Positions 19,015 to 33,800 of a DNA stretch of 64,000 nucleotides are shown in pieces (within the stretch, counting starts at the first letter, position 1; the number at the start of each line of letters is the position of its first letter). Below the pieces are notes generated by a model. The model had not been told where the DNA came from, did not search any database, and worked only from the letters and a program-made list of their open reading frames with translations. The translations under genes and the position numbers were made by a program. The DNA is from Tubulanus polymorphus (Eukaryota; Nemertea; Palaeonemertea; Tubulaniformes; Tubulanidae), in contig NC_134032.1 of assembly GCF_964204645.1 (NCBI RefSeq), forward strand, positions 6,567,175-6,631,174, given 5' to 3'.

Positions 19015-19565
19015 TATATACCTCGGAAAGCTGCTCTATGACTCATTAAGTTGCAGAAAGTACGTAACAGTGTCGGTAAGATCTATATATACCCCACAAA
19101 GCTGCCATACGCATGTCAGTAAGATCGCCCTACCCCAGAAAGATGCTATAAGACAGTCAGTAAGATGTACCCCAGAAAGCTGCTATAATACTTTGTCAGT
19201 AAGATGTACATACACCCCAGAAAGCTGCTATAATCTATGTCAATAAGCTGTTTACGGTATATACCCCTAAAAGTTGCTTTAAGCCTGTGTCGATTAGTAT
19301 GATGTATACCACAGAAGAAAGCTACAAGACTGTATCAGTAATAAATATTTACCCCAGAAAGCAGATGATAGCTGTTCGTAAAATATACACCCCAGAAAGC
19401 TGCTATGATACTGGATCGACCCCAGAAAGCTGCTAAATACTGGATCAACCTCGGAAAGCTGCTATGATACTGGGTCAACCCCGCAAAGCTGCTATGATAC
19501 TGGGTCAACCCCGCAAAGCTTCTATGAGACCGTGTCAACCCCAGAAAGCTGCTACGTATATATTT
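19015..19565 (+). repeat. Degenerate tandem repeat in the probable 3' UTR, unit about 31-46 bp
   Basis: About 14 copies of a unit whose core is CCCAGAAAGCTGCTATGATA followed by CTG and a GTCA spacer, with one more degenerate copy near 19760. From about 19395 the units are regular (about 31-33 bp, with ATACTGGGTCAACCCC spacers). Before that they are longer and more diverged (about 45 bp, with CAGTAAGATGTAT spacers). The array starts about 75 bp after the stop codon of the 742-codon frame, in transcript sense. Confidence 0.85.
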
Positions 19566-20364
19566 CTAATCTTAAAATAGGGATCGACCCGTGTTATCTA
19601 TCTAATTGGCAGATTTCGTTTGATTTGGTGCCCAATACGAATCCATCACACCTGCTGAAGGTTATACAGGGGGTTTGATCTCAAATCGGAAATCGAAATA
19701 CATATGTAATCGGCGGTCAAATTTACAGCATTTTTTCGTACCGTGATAGTGAGTAGACGTATACCCCAGATAGCTGATTTAAGACTTTATCCATTAAGAG
19801 AAATGAGGCCTATGAATAGAGTGACTAGAGGATATCTTGTTTTTCGTATCATTTTGGTGTAAGTCACATTATCGGTTGGTGCTGATATCCGAGATCGTCT
19901 TTCTTTACGGATCCACGACACACAGAGGAGAGTTTCCTTTACCCCTCGCACGTCTTCGAAATCTGTTTATAACTGTTGCCTGATCCGTCATTAGTCTAGA
20001 GTACCGCATGCTTCGTTCGATTGAGAAATGACGGTGAAATTGCGGCCACACCGTGGATCGAAAAGCTCTCTTTCAAAATGTACACATGCAAACTTAGATT
20101 TGACGTCAAATTGTAGGAAAAGAGGCTAAAAAGCTCCACCCCAAAATATGCTAGAAGTTCTGAAATTACTTCTCTTGCATCTAATTTTCAAATATTTTCT
20201 GCAAAAGTATTCACAGGACCCGAGGTTAGTGTGGGCACTTTACAAAAAAAGTTCCACTTACAGGAATAGTACCAAATAGCACTAGCCCAATATAGGCTAG
20301 TGATTATACAGCTTGTTGTATATGTACACTATTATGTATAGATTTGAGTAAAACGTTTATGCTG

Positions 20365-20370
20365 AATAAA
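20365..20370 (+). terminator. Candidate poly(A) signal for the 742-codon gene
   Basis: AATAAA about 1.4 kb after the stop codon, within GCTGAATAAAGTTGAAATTT. I noticed no earlier plus-strand AATAAA with better context, but only a transcript could fix the end. Confidence 0.4.
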
Positions 20371-21485
20371 GTTGAAATTTCTCATATCATTCCCCCGAGT
20401 GTGGTCACTATTTTTCTTTGTACCGCGTTGTCGTTTCATTTTGGTCAGCGAACAAACAATTACCGTATCAAATATTAGATCTGTACAGGCCATTCTTTAA
20501 CGCGGTCGTTTGCTTTAATTCGTCCCTAAAAGCCTTCGCCTACACAATAAAAGTTGTCGGTCCATCGCTATCACTGTTCGACCGTTCTATAGTCAGTACC
20601 TGGAACTTGCCGTATTCAAAGCGGACCAAATCGGGATCCGCGTTCACACACGCTTATTGCTGAATTAGCTACGCCCGAAAGATGTCGCCATGAGTATTTT
20701 ATCCCCACACGGAACCAATGTTGTCCAGACACGCATATTTAGGGTATGTAGGTAGGTACAATTATGTTTCAAAATTTAGAGCGGACCTGAATCGGTCTTT
20801 AAGATCGGACTTATTCGTATTGTGAATGCTTGGTCCGTTCTAAATTGGAACGGGCCAAATTTAGACCGTTCTAGATAACGTAGCATGATCGTGGTTAATA
20901 TCATAATCAGTTGGTAATTAGCGGTTTCGTTGTTAAGAGTGGTAAGAACCACACACGGAGATGACGTGCTCAGTGTTTGTGCCAAGAATACCAAACTATT
21001 GACAAAATAAAACTCCAAATTCGAATGTCAAATTTTCATGATAGATTAACCCGCCCGATAGAACTAAAAAATGTTATCCGGTCAAAGTGCTGTATTTTTA
21101 CGCATCAAAGTTAAATATTGTACCTGTAAAAAATTTCATATCTTAATATTCTAGTCAAAATTTCATATTTTACTTCATGCGTAGTCAAAACTCCATATTT
21201 CATTCGGCAAAGTTCCATATTTTACCCGTCAAAATTTCATAACATCAAAAATTCCTATTTAAAATCGCTTTCGATAAAGAGTGCAATGGAACCACTTTCG
21301 AACGAACTTCAGGCCACCAGAAATAACGGATAGTTATATAGTATGAATATGTACACATCAAGATCCCATTCATGGTTCATGTAGTAGTAAGGCTGGGATG
21401 ATAAGTTTCACTTAAGCACTTATTGATGCACTTTTAAGCACATAAGAGATTAATAACTGTATGGAAATGTTGTTGAGGAAAAGGA
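20371..21485. other. No recognisable gene
   Basis: Frames up to 81 codons without motifs. Repeated TTCATATTTTAC-like fragments around 21130-21250 (AAAATTTCATATTTTAC, AAACTCCATATTTCAT, AAGTTCCATATTTTACC) form a loose degenerate repeat of about 30 bp. Confidence 0.45.
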
Positions 21486-21547
21486 TATTTTGAAACCATG
21501 GTAACAAATTAATGTTATACAAACTTACTCACCATGGTTTCAAAATA
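21486..21547. repeat. Perfect 17-bp inverted repeat, 28-nt loop
   Basis: TATTTTGAAACCATGGT at 21486-21502 is exactly inverted at 21531-21547. The same TTTTGAAACCA theme forms the inverted pair at 5853/5989. Confidence 0.85.
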
Positions 21548-23750
21548 CTTCCGCTTCGTAGGGCCCTTCTAAGTTGATACCTCATATCTCATCTTATCGC
21601 GAAACCGCCCGCGTCACTCCCGATAGCTAACATAAAAAAAATAATAAAGTCCTAAACCCACATCCGATTGATTACGGTCGTCTCCTTCTATATAAGATAT
21701 AAACACCTCATGCGCGCGTGATGGAGCATCGTACAATCACCTTTTCCTGCAAGTAAAATGTGTATCAGTACTGCGTTTATTGAACATTTTAATTCTTCTC
21801 TAATGTACTGAAGCTCGGCCAAATAATCGAGTAGAACAGATTATCAGTAAGTTGTGTTCTTTTGTCCTAAAAAACCAGGCAATCACTAAAGAAAATGATG
21901 ATAATTGATAGACAACATGACGTTTATCTTTTGTACAATTTCATGTACATTTTTTTTTATCTTAAAACAGTACATTTATATAATATAACTTAATTTATGT
22001 TAAAAATAATCATTATTTTCGCCAAAACCTAGTCAGAATCAGTCACGAACCAAATTAATCAACGAAAAAACACTGGTATTTAAAAACTCAACACTTAAAT
22101 TTATTTTAGAAATTTTCAATAATAATACAAAGATCTTTGCTTTGAGGATTGCACTGGTTGTAAGACACAGGAAATACAGGATGCTAGGCTAGCATTTTCG
22201 CGGGTGCCTTTAGAAATCTCGAAATGGTTGCTCGTATACGGACGGATACCGTTTTCGGGACGGTTACACACGGATACGGACAGATACAGTTATTCAGCTT
22301 TTCGAAGCGGTTATCACTATAATACGGACGGAATATCGTTTGTGATTACTAAGTAGAATCGCGAATTCATCACTATGAACAGCACCGCCATTTTGATTCC
22401 GCAGACACGCGAACGAACGGAAACCACCGTCTTTGGGGGGGGGGGGGCGGTGGGTAGGTTGACGTCCAACCTGATTCGGATCTCCCAGGGGCAGCAGCAG
22501 GACACGGTCGACAGAACACAGAGCGGATATTTTCGGCTGGCAGTTGGGCTACGTCAAAAATTTATTCATCTTACTCACGCGGACATCTACCGGTGCTGGT
22601 ATATGGTTAAATATTACATCATAGGTTTCTTATCCAAACTTTGGAATTTGCGGAGAAAATAACACAGTTGTAAAAATTTCAACGAAACGCCATTATTCAA
22701 CTTTTTTACACAGACGAGAAAAATCTAAACCATAAATCAATGTATGAATCAAGTTATCAATTCATTGGACTTCTTGATTTCTATATAGAATTATTCCTTT
22801 TTTTAATGTTTTAATGTTTGATTATGCTTTGATTTATGAGCTCTGAAATATCTACCTCCGCAAAAACAATTAATTTTTTTCCATAAGGATTAGATTTACA
22901 TTAGATTCAGCTCATTATATTATGTAATTCGCATTGAATTGCAATATCTTTAAAAAAGATTTATCAATTTCACTTTTTAATTCCCATTGACTTGTAGCAA
23001 CATTAGAAGATTTATTTTTTTCTAAATAACATTGAATCGCTATTATCAACTTTTTCTTGATCTAAATCACATTGAATGAGGACTCTGTGCCACCAGCTAT
23101 CCCGCCTGATGGCGAGCGTGTCAGTGCGACAACCCTGTCAGAATCTAGTTCATTTTCAATGAACTTTCATCTAGATCTTTAGCCTCCCTCATCAGAAACC
23201 CAGGATCAAGAAATTAGGCAAATAACTCCTCTTGATAAACTCCGATGATCTTTAGGTTCATATGTGAGGTGGATTTTACTGATCATCATTCACAGAATTT
23301 GAGAAATTAAGGATAGGTTTTAATCGAATGTGAGAAGAAATCCGGTAGTTGTTGTCTGAATGCACACTATCGACACCTGGTGGATCCTCGCTTGCCACAG
23401 GTGTAATTGCCACAGTTGAACGTAGAGTGCTCATTGCAATATTTGATGTATTCTCATCGTAAATAAGTTGTTTGTCAACAAAATTAATATGATTTAATAG
23501 TCGTTCTTCAGTTCTTAGACATAACAAATCATTATAGTTTGAAAGGGTAATACGAAATTTTGACACTATGAAATCCCTGTAAGCCCGTAGCCGGGGGGGG
23601 GGGGGGATTCGTCCGTTCGAGCGAATACCCCTTTTTAGAAAGTGCCCTTCAGGAATTTGGTAATTTTTAGCCTACATAAGTAACAGGTTCAGAGGCACAA
23701 CTTGAAGACACTCAGTCCGTTGTTTATAATGTATACCGAAATACATGTGG
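21548..23750. other. No recognisable gene; poly-G tracts
   Basis: AT-rich DNA with short frames. A G-run of about 13 at 22435-22447 and another of about 14 at 23594-23607 stand out. Minus frame 23276-23566 (96 codons) has mixed composition but no motif I know; it may be an isolated exon or chance. Confidence 0.4.
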
Positions 23751-23754
23751 CTGA

Positions 23755-24262
23755 CACTAATGTATATTTCAGCCTGACTTGAGAGCATACAGGGTGGCCT
23801 AGCCCAGTCAGTTTTGGTGGCACATACCTGATAAAAGTCTTATTAGGACCAGAATGCATTGGCAGTCGACCTTAATCATCATTTTCTAATCCATTTGAAA
23901 CTGTATTGTAGGATATCCAAAAAATCTGCATTGAGAGGGGTTCCTGATAGAAAAGAGACTCCATGATTTGAAAGTTTAACAATATGTCTCCATGCCTGCG
24001 AGCAGAAATTTGATACGTAGGCATGGAAACATATTGTTAAACTTTCAAATCATGGTATCACTTCTCTTCATTTAACCCCTTTCAGTGAAGACTTTTTGGA
24101 TATCCTTCAATACAGTTTCAAATGGATTAAAAAATGATGATATAGGTCGACTGCGTGTCCTTTCTGGTCCTATTAAGACCGTTATCAGGTATGTACTACC
24201 AAAAATTAGCGAGCTAGGCCACCCGGAATGCTCTAAAGTCAGATTGAAATAGACATTAGGCC
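23755..24262. repeat. Foldback element: about 240-bp inverted arms around a short loop
   Basis: The left arm (about 23755-24002) and the right arm (about 24020-24262) are inverted copies. They share, in mirror order, AGCATACAGGGTGGCCTAG-like, ACATACCTGATAA, TCATCATTTT, AATCCATTTGAAACTGTATT, GGATATCCAAAAA and CATGATTTGAAAGTTTAACA blocks. Identity falls from near-perfect at the centre to perhaps 75-80% at the tips. No clear target duplication is seen at the borders. Confidence 0.85.
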
Positions 24263-26339
<2,077 letters not shown>

Positions 26340-27606
26340 AACTACGCTTTTATATAAATATACCAATTACTGTCTCTCGTAGCTTCGTGTTCACGTATTA
26401 AAGTCCCTGTATGAACCTTTGTCATCGATTCCTTTTGGAGTTTTGTCAAAAAGACAGTTTTTTCTTCCTATCTTAGTTTGTGCGGCTCGTCGTTTAGAGA
26501 TCCATGCCTTGTCAGCCCAACTGGGTCATATTATTTTTGCGGCGGACGGCTTGTCTGTGATCCTGTGTCCGGTCAGGTTCGTCAGTGGGAGATAGAGCGT
26601 CTGACACAAGGGTATAGCGTACCTTACCAGACAGAAATGTATGTCCAGCGCAAGCTATGAAATGCTATCTCAGCCGTTTTGAGGCCAAAATCCAAGGCCC
26701 CAAAATCAATTTTCAAGACCAAAGTTCCTGACCTGAATTCAAGGCTTTTCACGGCCTTGAATTTCCTTTTGAGAATTCAAGGCTATTCAGGGAATTCGAC
26801 CCTATCCAGTTCAAAAGTTCATTGAAAATGAACTAATTTTCACTAAGTAAAACTGAGTGTATTGTAAAGCAATCTGGTGTGTGCCGATACCTCATTGAAA
26901 CATTATAAGATGCTCATGAAAATATCACAAAAAAGAAACGTTTTAGAAAAAACAACCATATCGTGTGTATTAAGAGAAACAACATTTTACATCGAGTATG
27001 AAACAAATATATTATATGAATTGAGGTCGTCTTTTTGAATGATTCAAAAAATACTGAACATAACAAAAATGAAAAAAGTGAAAAAATAAACAAAAACTTT
27101 AAATAATTACTATGTATTTTACTGATCACTTGAAGGGGCGGATCTAGGATGATAAGAAAATGGGGTCAAAAAGATAAAAAGGACACTTCTAGGATAAATC
27201 AGCCACACCCAATGCCACAATCGGCATAAGCCATGTTTGAGGAAATAGATCTAACAAAGATGCGATTTGCCACTGAGAGGTTCAGTGTAAAATTTACAGC
27301 ATGTTTTTATAATCATTGTCTTGATGAAAGGGCGCATAATCAATTATAACGCAGGATGCCATACCCATGAAACTATTGACCAAACCTGCCTTGAAAGGGG
27401 AGGTACTGTATACCCTTGATTATCCTATTATCGAGTTTGGCAAATAACTGCATTCAACCCAATATAAAAAAAAGACAAATAGGTACAAAAGTAAGTTTAC
27501 AGATAACAGAACCACAGTGGGAGTGGCAAACACTTGTCTGCTGCATGCATGCATGGCTACCCCTTCTATTGATATGTGCAGTCGTATTTAAACAAAACAA
27601 AACATA
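26340..27606. other. No recognisable gene
   Basis: A loose repeat of AAGGC/TTCAAGGC motifs at 26680-26800 is the only structure seen. Confidence 0.45.
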
Positions 27607-28915
27607 CTAAGGGTCTGAGGACACCACGCCTACTGGGGAAGTAGTTTACAACGCTCAAGAAACAGGATATCTCAATATTCAATGCCTCCTGGTGAACATA
27701 TAAAGAAAGAAATGACCTTAAAACTCACCACACACATAGAAAATGCCACTGGCTACAATTCTGCAATTGATTGTGGTAACAAAATATGCCTAGGTACCAA
27801 AATAATATGAAAATACTAAATTATCCAGCTATTCAATGCCCCCTGGTAACAACATACAAAACCCAATGACCTTGAAACTCACCACAATCATAGAACATAT
27901 CACAGGCTACAATTTTGCCTGGGTACCAATACAATATGAAAATACTAATTTATTCGGCTATTCAACACCCCTGATGACTTGGAATTTGCTCACAATCATA
28001 GAAGATGTGATGAGCTACAATTTTTCAATTGTTTTTGGTAGCAAAGTATGCATAGGTAACAATGAAATATGAAAATAATAAGTTATTTGGCTATTCAATG
28101 CCACCTGGCAACCATATACAAAAAACAATTACCTCAAAACTCAAATACAATCATCAACTTCGCAATTGATTGTGATTATAATATATCCATAGGTACCAAT
28201 ACAAATAGGCCGATTGAATATAATTCAAATTCAACTCCCCCTGGTGGCTAGAACAAAAACCGGTGTAACTCCAATTTTATACGAGGAGATGAATACTGTG
28301 ACAGAGAAATTGTTTATCAAATATTAAGACTCTCGGTCCAAACTTGTCAATACTTCCCTTAAAAAACCTTTTCCTATCTACAAATTAGGACTGATGACAC
28401 TAAGATGGCTGCCAATTGCGTCACGCTTGACTGATCAAAGAATCTATGGTGAAGAGCCCTTTTCAAAATATAAGCATCACAAATTACAATGAATAATGGC
28501 CAACATTTTGAAGCTACAGGTCTGGTAATTCAGGGCACAAAAGAGGTCACACAACGGCCATCTTGTGTCCAATTGACACAGTTTTCTCATGCCAATGCAC
28601 CATGGGGGACACAAATATATGTCAAAGATCGAGATAATTGATAGAAGCGTTTTCAAAATTTCCCTTGGAAAATTCACAAGTGTGTAAAAAGTGCTGATTC
28701 TGGCGAACAACAATGGCTACCGGTCGGCCATCTTGATTCTGATCTGGCCAGTTTAAAGGCAGAAGATGTATCTAGGGCAGACGCATGTACAAACTAAAGA
28801 TCAAGACAATGCATTGAAGTGTCTTCAAAACTTCCCAAAATAACTGCATTCTATCCACGGACAGACAAAAAGTGAATGCAATAGCTGCTGGGACTTAAGT
28901 CACGAGTGGGCTAAA
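27607..28915 (-). mobile_element. HINE-type repeat, copy 3, nearly full length
   Basis: Reverse orientation. It starts with a decayed CTAAGGGTCTGAGGACACC (the consensus end is CTAGGGGTCC), has about four monomers (27.68-28.25 kb) marked by ATTCAATGCCCCCTGGTAAC-like motifs, then the unique part with GGTCGGCCATCTTGATTCTG, and ends CTGGGACTTAAGTCACGAGTGGGCTAAAA. Divergence from copy 5 is substantial, so it is an older insertion. Confidence 0.75.
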
Positions 28916-29500
28916 AACAAATAGGGCTACATATAAACTTTTGTTTGAAAAAAAAATCATTGGCGGATAATTGTGGGAATAATCTGCCGAAAAAGCACTT
29001 TCAGAACTAAGATATCATGGTGGATGGCAGAAAGCGATTTTGGCAAATAGAACAAACAACAATAGAGAAATCCGAACACAGACATTTTAAGACGGATAGC
29101 GAGAATGGCGGTGAATTGAAGGCGGATATTGAAGGGTAGACTGTATCCATTTAAGTATTCCAAAAAACAGGGTGATTTCCCGAAAAGAGGACCGGTATCA
29201 AATGTACACCGGGTTTTAATGGTCACTGTCTCGACAAAAAGGGTGGCAACCTCACTGGAAAGTCGGGCAGGAGTCTGCCTCAGCAGTATCCTGAATTATT
29301 ACCGACACCCCTAGATCTGCCCCCGGAATGAAACACTTTTAAAACATGTACCAGCACATGTTTGTATTCGATGTACATGCTAAATAAATTAATAGAACAT
29401 GTGCGTGTATTTATAGCCGTGTATCAATGATGCAATACAATGTTAAATCACCCTTTTCAGCCAAGTTAGGTAGCAGGTGAGACTTTTCACTTGGGTTGTT
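28916..29500. other. No recognisable gene
   Basis: Short frames only (up to 89 codons, minus), without motifs. Confidence 0.45.
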
Positions 29501-29504
29501 CAAT

Positions 29505-30055
29505 GAAAACCGAGCTGCCAACCCCTGAAAATTGTTTCGAGGGACAAAGATCCCCATTTTTCGGGCCAGCCATCAATTTTCAGGGACATCCAAAAATTTC
29601 AGCATTTCAGCTTTTTAACTCAAAAGCAAGCATTTATCGTGTGCCCAGGTGAAGAGAGCTGCTTCATGAATGAATGTTTCTTAAAATTCACAGACAGGAA
29701 ATCTAACTCAATGCGTGGGAAAGTTAAGTACTGACTGCTAGCTCCACAATGATATATCATGCCTAGAGTACTGACTGCTAGCTCTACAATGTTCACTTGC
29801 CATATTAAATCATTCCTGGGTACTGTCTGCTAGCACCACATTGTTCACTTGCCATATTATATCATGCCTAGTACTGACTGCAGTGCGCCAAGAGTCAACT
29901 TTCCATTGAAAACATTGAAATTTTCCATGACAAAAGCGAATTGTTTAATAATCCCTGACATTTTGATGCTTCCTCAGGCAGCAGGACACAACATGAAATT
30001 CCGTGACCGTCCCGCAATTTTGAGGGATGGTTGGCAACTCTGTGAAAAATAATGG
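29505..30055. mobile_element. MITE-like element with internal 70-bp tandem repeat
   Basis: GAGCTGCCAACCCCTGAAAA near 29510 is matched, inverted, by CAATTTTGAGGGATGGTTGGCAACTC near 30010-30040, suggesting terminal inverted repeats. In the middle (29727-29885) are about three copies of a unit of roughly 65-70 bp, each starting GTACTGACTGCTAGCTC and containing TTGCCATATTA and TCATGCCTAG. No coding content. Confidence 0.45.
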
Positions 30056-30515
30056 GGGACAGTCGCTCAAAAGTTGTTCAAGTTTACCAGCAGTTAAGTG
30101 ACATAGTAAAAATCACATTCGAACCTTGATATAACGATCTATTGGTTATAACAAACCTAAAATTTCATCTCAAATAGTTATTAATTACCGCTTTAATAAT
30201 TTCTTCCTGGATATAACAAACTTTTCATTGAATATAAAAGACTTTTTGGTGTCCGGAATTTCGTTGTAACGAGGTGTTTGTGTTTACAGAACTAGCAGTT
30301 ATAACAAACATAACAAATAAATTTTCTGGTCTCCTGAAGTTTGTTGTAGTGAGGTTCCGCTGTATATAGAACTATCGCTTATAACAAACAAATGTTCTGG
30401 TTGACTTTGAAAAACTGGTTAAAATTAACCAGTGGATAGTTGACATTGTGACAATTAAAATCCACACTATTGTAATCCAATGACATTCTTTAACCTACCT
30501 TTGAGCAACTGCAGC
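30054..30515. mobile_element. Two nested MITEs: Tigger-like inside a GCTCAAAAGTTG-type element
   Basis: The outer element opens with GCTCAAAAGTTGTTCAAGTTTACC near 30066 and closes with AACCTACCTTTGAGCAACTG near 30510; it matches the compact copy at 42279-42403. It is split by about 250 bp (30116-30365) that begins TTCGAACCTTGATATAACG and ends TAGTGAGGTTCCGCTGTA, the Tigger-like tips. The order of events is therefore outer first, Tigger-like second. Confidence 0.5.
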
Positions 30516-30601
30516 CCCCTAAATTCTCAAAAGTGATTTAGATCCCGCTATCAGTCATTGACGTAATGATCATCCCAACTACGATGACCTTACTGAGTCT
30601 G

Positions 30602-30607
30602 TTTATT
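30602..30607 (-). terminator. Poly(A) signal of the ARL10-like gene
   Basis: AATAAA on the minus strand, 55 bases after the TAA of the last exon (ACTGAAAATAAACAGAC). Distance and context are typical. Confidence 0.6.
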
Positions 30608-30661
30608 TTCAGTTCCACATTAGCATTACCCATAGAACTTATTAACGTATTGTCTTTCAGT

Positions 30662-30835
30662 TTATTTCTTGCACAATTGTCGAATAATACGCTGAGTTTC
30701 ATCTACACCGACAGTCTGCACACCGTGTGGCGGTATCGAGGATGCGATTACGCGAATTTCGTGTTTTTTCGGCGGAATGATGTTCAGATTCAGCAGTTCA
30801 CGTAGCTGTTCGGCGCTCTCAGCAGACGGGATATC
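30662..30835 (-). CDS. ARL10: ARL10-like gene, exon 4 (G4 Asp to stop)
   Basis: Acceptor CTAATTTCAG, then DIPSAESAEQLRELLNL, which supplies the Asp of NKQD and the following helix. Ends RIIRQLCKK-TAA. The plus strand has a spurious 79-codon frame over it. Confidence 0.9.
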   Translation of the reverse strand, partial: DIPSAESAEQLRELLNLNIIPPKKHEIRVIASSIPPHGVQTVGVDETQRIIRQLCKK

Positions 30836-33800
30836 CTGAAATTAGAAACAGCGTCATCACTTGTCGCAGAAGCAGGGTTGAATCTAGCCTGGGTTTCTGA
30901 GTTGTGCTCATCCGGGAAAGGGCACCTATATTATCAGCTCCTTCACAAGCACAGGCACTTGGGTTTCAACGAAATATTCAGCAGATATTGAAAGTTATTT
31001 TCCATCTGTTGTCGGAATCAGCTAGTTGAAGACAATATGGTTTTCACTAATGCAAAAGTCTTTAATAGACAGGGATTTTACTTGATATAGGCCAATCTGT
31101 TCATTTCATCCCTTCTGTTAATGAGTGGGAATGCATAACTACGCTATTGCTTAACCCCTTCTCATCTACCACATAACTTACGAGAAAAAATACCAAATAC
31201 CAAAGATGTGTCTAGCGTAGATACATGTATAAACAAAATATCAAGACAATCCATCGAAGCGTCTTCAAATTTTCCCAAAATAACTGGATTTGACAAGTGG
31301 GCTAACTAGGGGGTCGGGATTCCTTGTCTTGTGACCTTTTCTACTTTTTGGACTCTTCTCTTGCTCCTTTTGAGATTGATAGGGACAACGGAATCTGCCC
31401 GTTTTACTTGGGGGATGAAAAAATGAAACAAGCAGCCTATCGGCTGATACAGCTCCGCTGTTTTATGATAGGATTTTACAAGGACCACCTAAACAGCACT
31501 CTCAAGAGTTCAAATCCAGAAAACAGCTCTATAACTTTTTAGCCCTTGGCCCATAGTATCTTCATACCAAGCTTTGTCAATATCAGATAACGATTGTAGG
31601 ACAAGTAGCAATTGGAAGATTATACAAGTGTGACCTGTACAGCGCCCCCTAAAGGTGAAATTGGGAAAACGGCTATACAACATTTTGTATCTTGGCCTGT
31701 AGTATCTATATACCAAGTTTCGCCAAGATCGGATTATGATTGGAGGACAAGTAGCGATTTAAAGATTTTACAAGCGCCACCTAGAGGTCAAATTAGGAAA
31801 ACGGCTCTATAACTCTTTAGCCCTTGGCCCATAGTATCTACGAAACAAGTTTCGTCAACATCGGACAATAATTCTAGGACAAGTAGCGATTTTCCAATAC
31901 TGTTGTATGTTTCTGTCAAAATAAAGCTATAATTAATAAAATACTTTCATCGAAATTTAACACGCTATAAACATAGATGGTCTAAACATTCAGTCACTCT
32001 CATGGAATGAGATAACAAGAGATATACAGGCCCGTTCGTAGCCACTCTTTTGTGTGGGTTTGAAAATAGAGAACTTATTTGAATGCATCTGTGGCCAATG
32101 CGAGCGCCTATGGCGCTAAGCCCCTTCAAGAAAATTTTGAAAATAGAAACGTTCTAGATTCATTTTCGGCCAAATTTTAGTGCATATTTCATATAAAAGT
32201 GTCACTGAAAAAATGTAATTAATCCTCGAAACATATTCAGAATAAGTTTTTATCAGGTCTTAATCCAAAACATATACTGGAGTCTCATCCATTGTTTATG
32301 GAGACTGGCAAATTTTTTGATAACAGTCTATATCTATATCATAGTTATATGAATGTGAGCAAGTGCGAGAGAAGAGAGATGTGAAGTCAGGTGTAAGAAA
32401 TTTTCTTTGAAAAAAAATAGTGGAACTCTAGATTTTGTTCGCACCAAACACACGCACCCCTCCCCCTGGGTACGGGCCTGATATAATCTGGCTGGTACCA
32501 AGGGGAAACCAGCCTTAAGACCTAATTTATGGTCAAAACCGCGTCAAATACCCGCCCGCCAACCTTTTCTACGATTTTACATCTACATGATTTAATCAAT
32601 TTCTGACAACGTTTTCGCATTTTTTGAGCCAGTATAAGCAAGATCCTAAAAACTGTGTACAGTATCGAGTCGCGCGCAAGTTGCGATCCGGGATTTTATG
32701 ATATTTTGGCGTTCCATGTAGCCGTTCACAACAGATCATGTCATGTTCTTGATAGCTTGTACCATATCCCCCCCCTATTTGAAAAAGATTGTTTTGGGGT
32801 TTTTACGATAACAATATTTTCAAATATTGGTACGACGAGGTCGGACCTGTCGCAGCCATGGCTATATCCCTGTGAGTCAGTCGGATTTTGGGGATTTTCT
32901 AAGAAAAATCCGAGTTAGCTACAGATTAAGACCCTTATCCTAACAACTGAGTGACACGGGGTCAATACTCTTTCATATAGCCGACTACTATTGTAAACAT
33001 ATGTGTCCGTCGAGAGAAAATCGATCTACTGGTGTATAATACGATGCGCGCTGGTTAAGAACTGAAATTAGACGACTGACTAAGAGATTGAAAAATGCAT
33101 TACTTTGAAACCTTCGGAACATATATTCTAGCCGACTTAGCCGAATTTCCGCCTTCTAGAATCCGACTTTGAGACAGATTTCGATCGGAAAATGAACTGA
33201 AAACATCGGGACTTTGGGATTTCGTCCGACTTACGCCAGTTCTACTGTATAACAAGTTAAAAGTACACGTACAAATATATTTCCACTCAAAGTCAAATCA
33301 ACTCATTGATAATGACTCATTTAGCCGAGATAATTTCTTCCAGGTATAACAGGATATTTCATGACGAACTTGAAAAGTAGAATGGTACTTATACAAACCA
33401 GAGTGCCGCTCAAGCCGTTGCAATGGTAGGTTGGATCCTAACAAGGATAGTTTGATTTTAAGGACCCCTTCGAATTGCTTGGCAATGTGAGACTCACATT
33501 CCTCCCTCAGCAGAGGTTTGAAGTTTTATGGCATCACAAGACTCTGCCATGTTCCTCCCTCGGCAGGGATTTGAATTTGATGGCATTGTAAGAATCTGCC
33601 AAGCAAGAAATGGCACAAAACCAACTCAGATAAACCTGAAAAAACCCAGTACACTGTGAAAAAACATCTGGTTTTTAAAGGTTCTTTAAAAGTACCTGTT
33701 TGTTGGCAAGGATCACGGTGGGAACTTCTTGTAGTCGTTCATCATTCAGTAACACGTGTAAAACGTCTTTACTTTCACCAATACGAGGTTCATCCGCCGC

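Noticed and set aside
22375-22662. 95-codon plus frame with a Gly run
   Set aside because: The Gly run comes from a poly-G tract; no conserved motif and no other exon evidence.
30566-30805. 79-codon hydrophobic plus-strand frame
   Set aside because: It lies over exon 4 of the ARL10-like gene, which has splice sites, phase and the NKQD motif in its favour.
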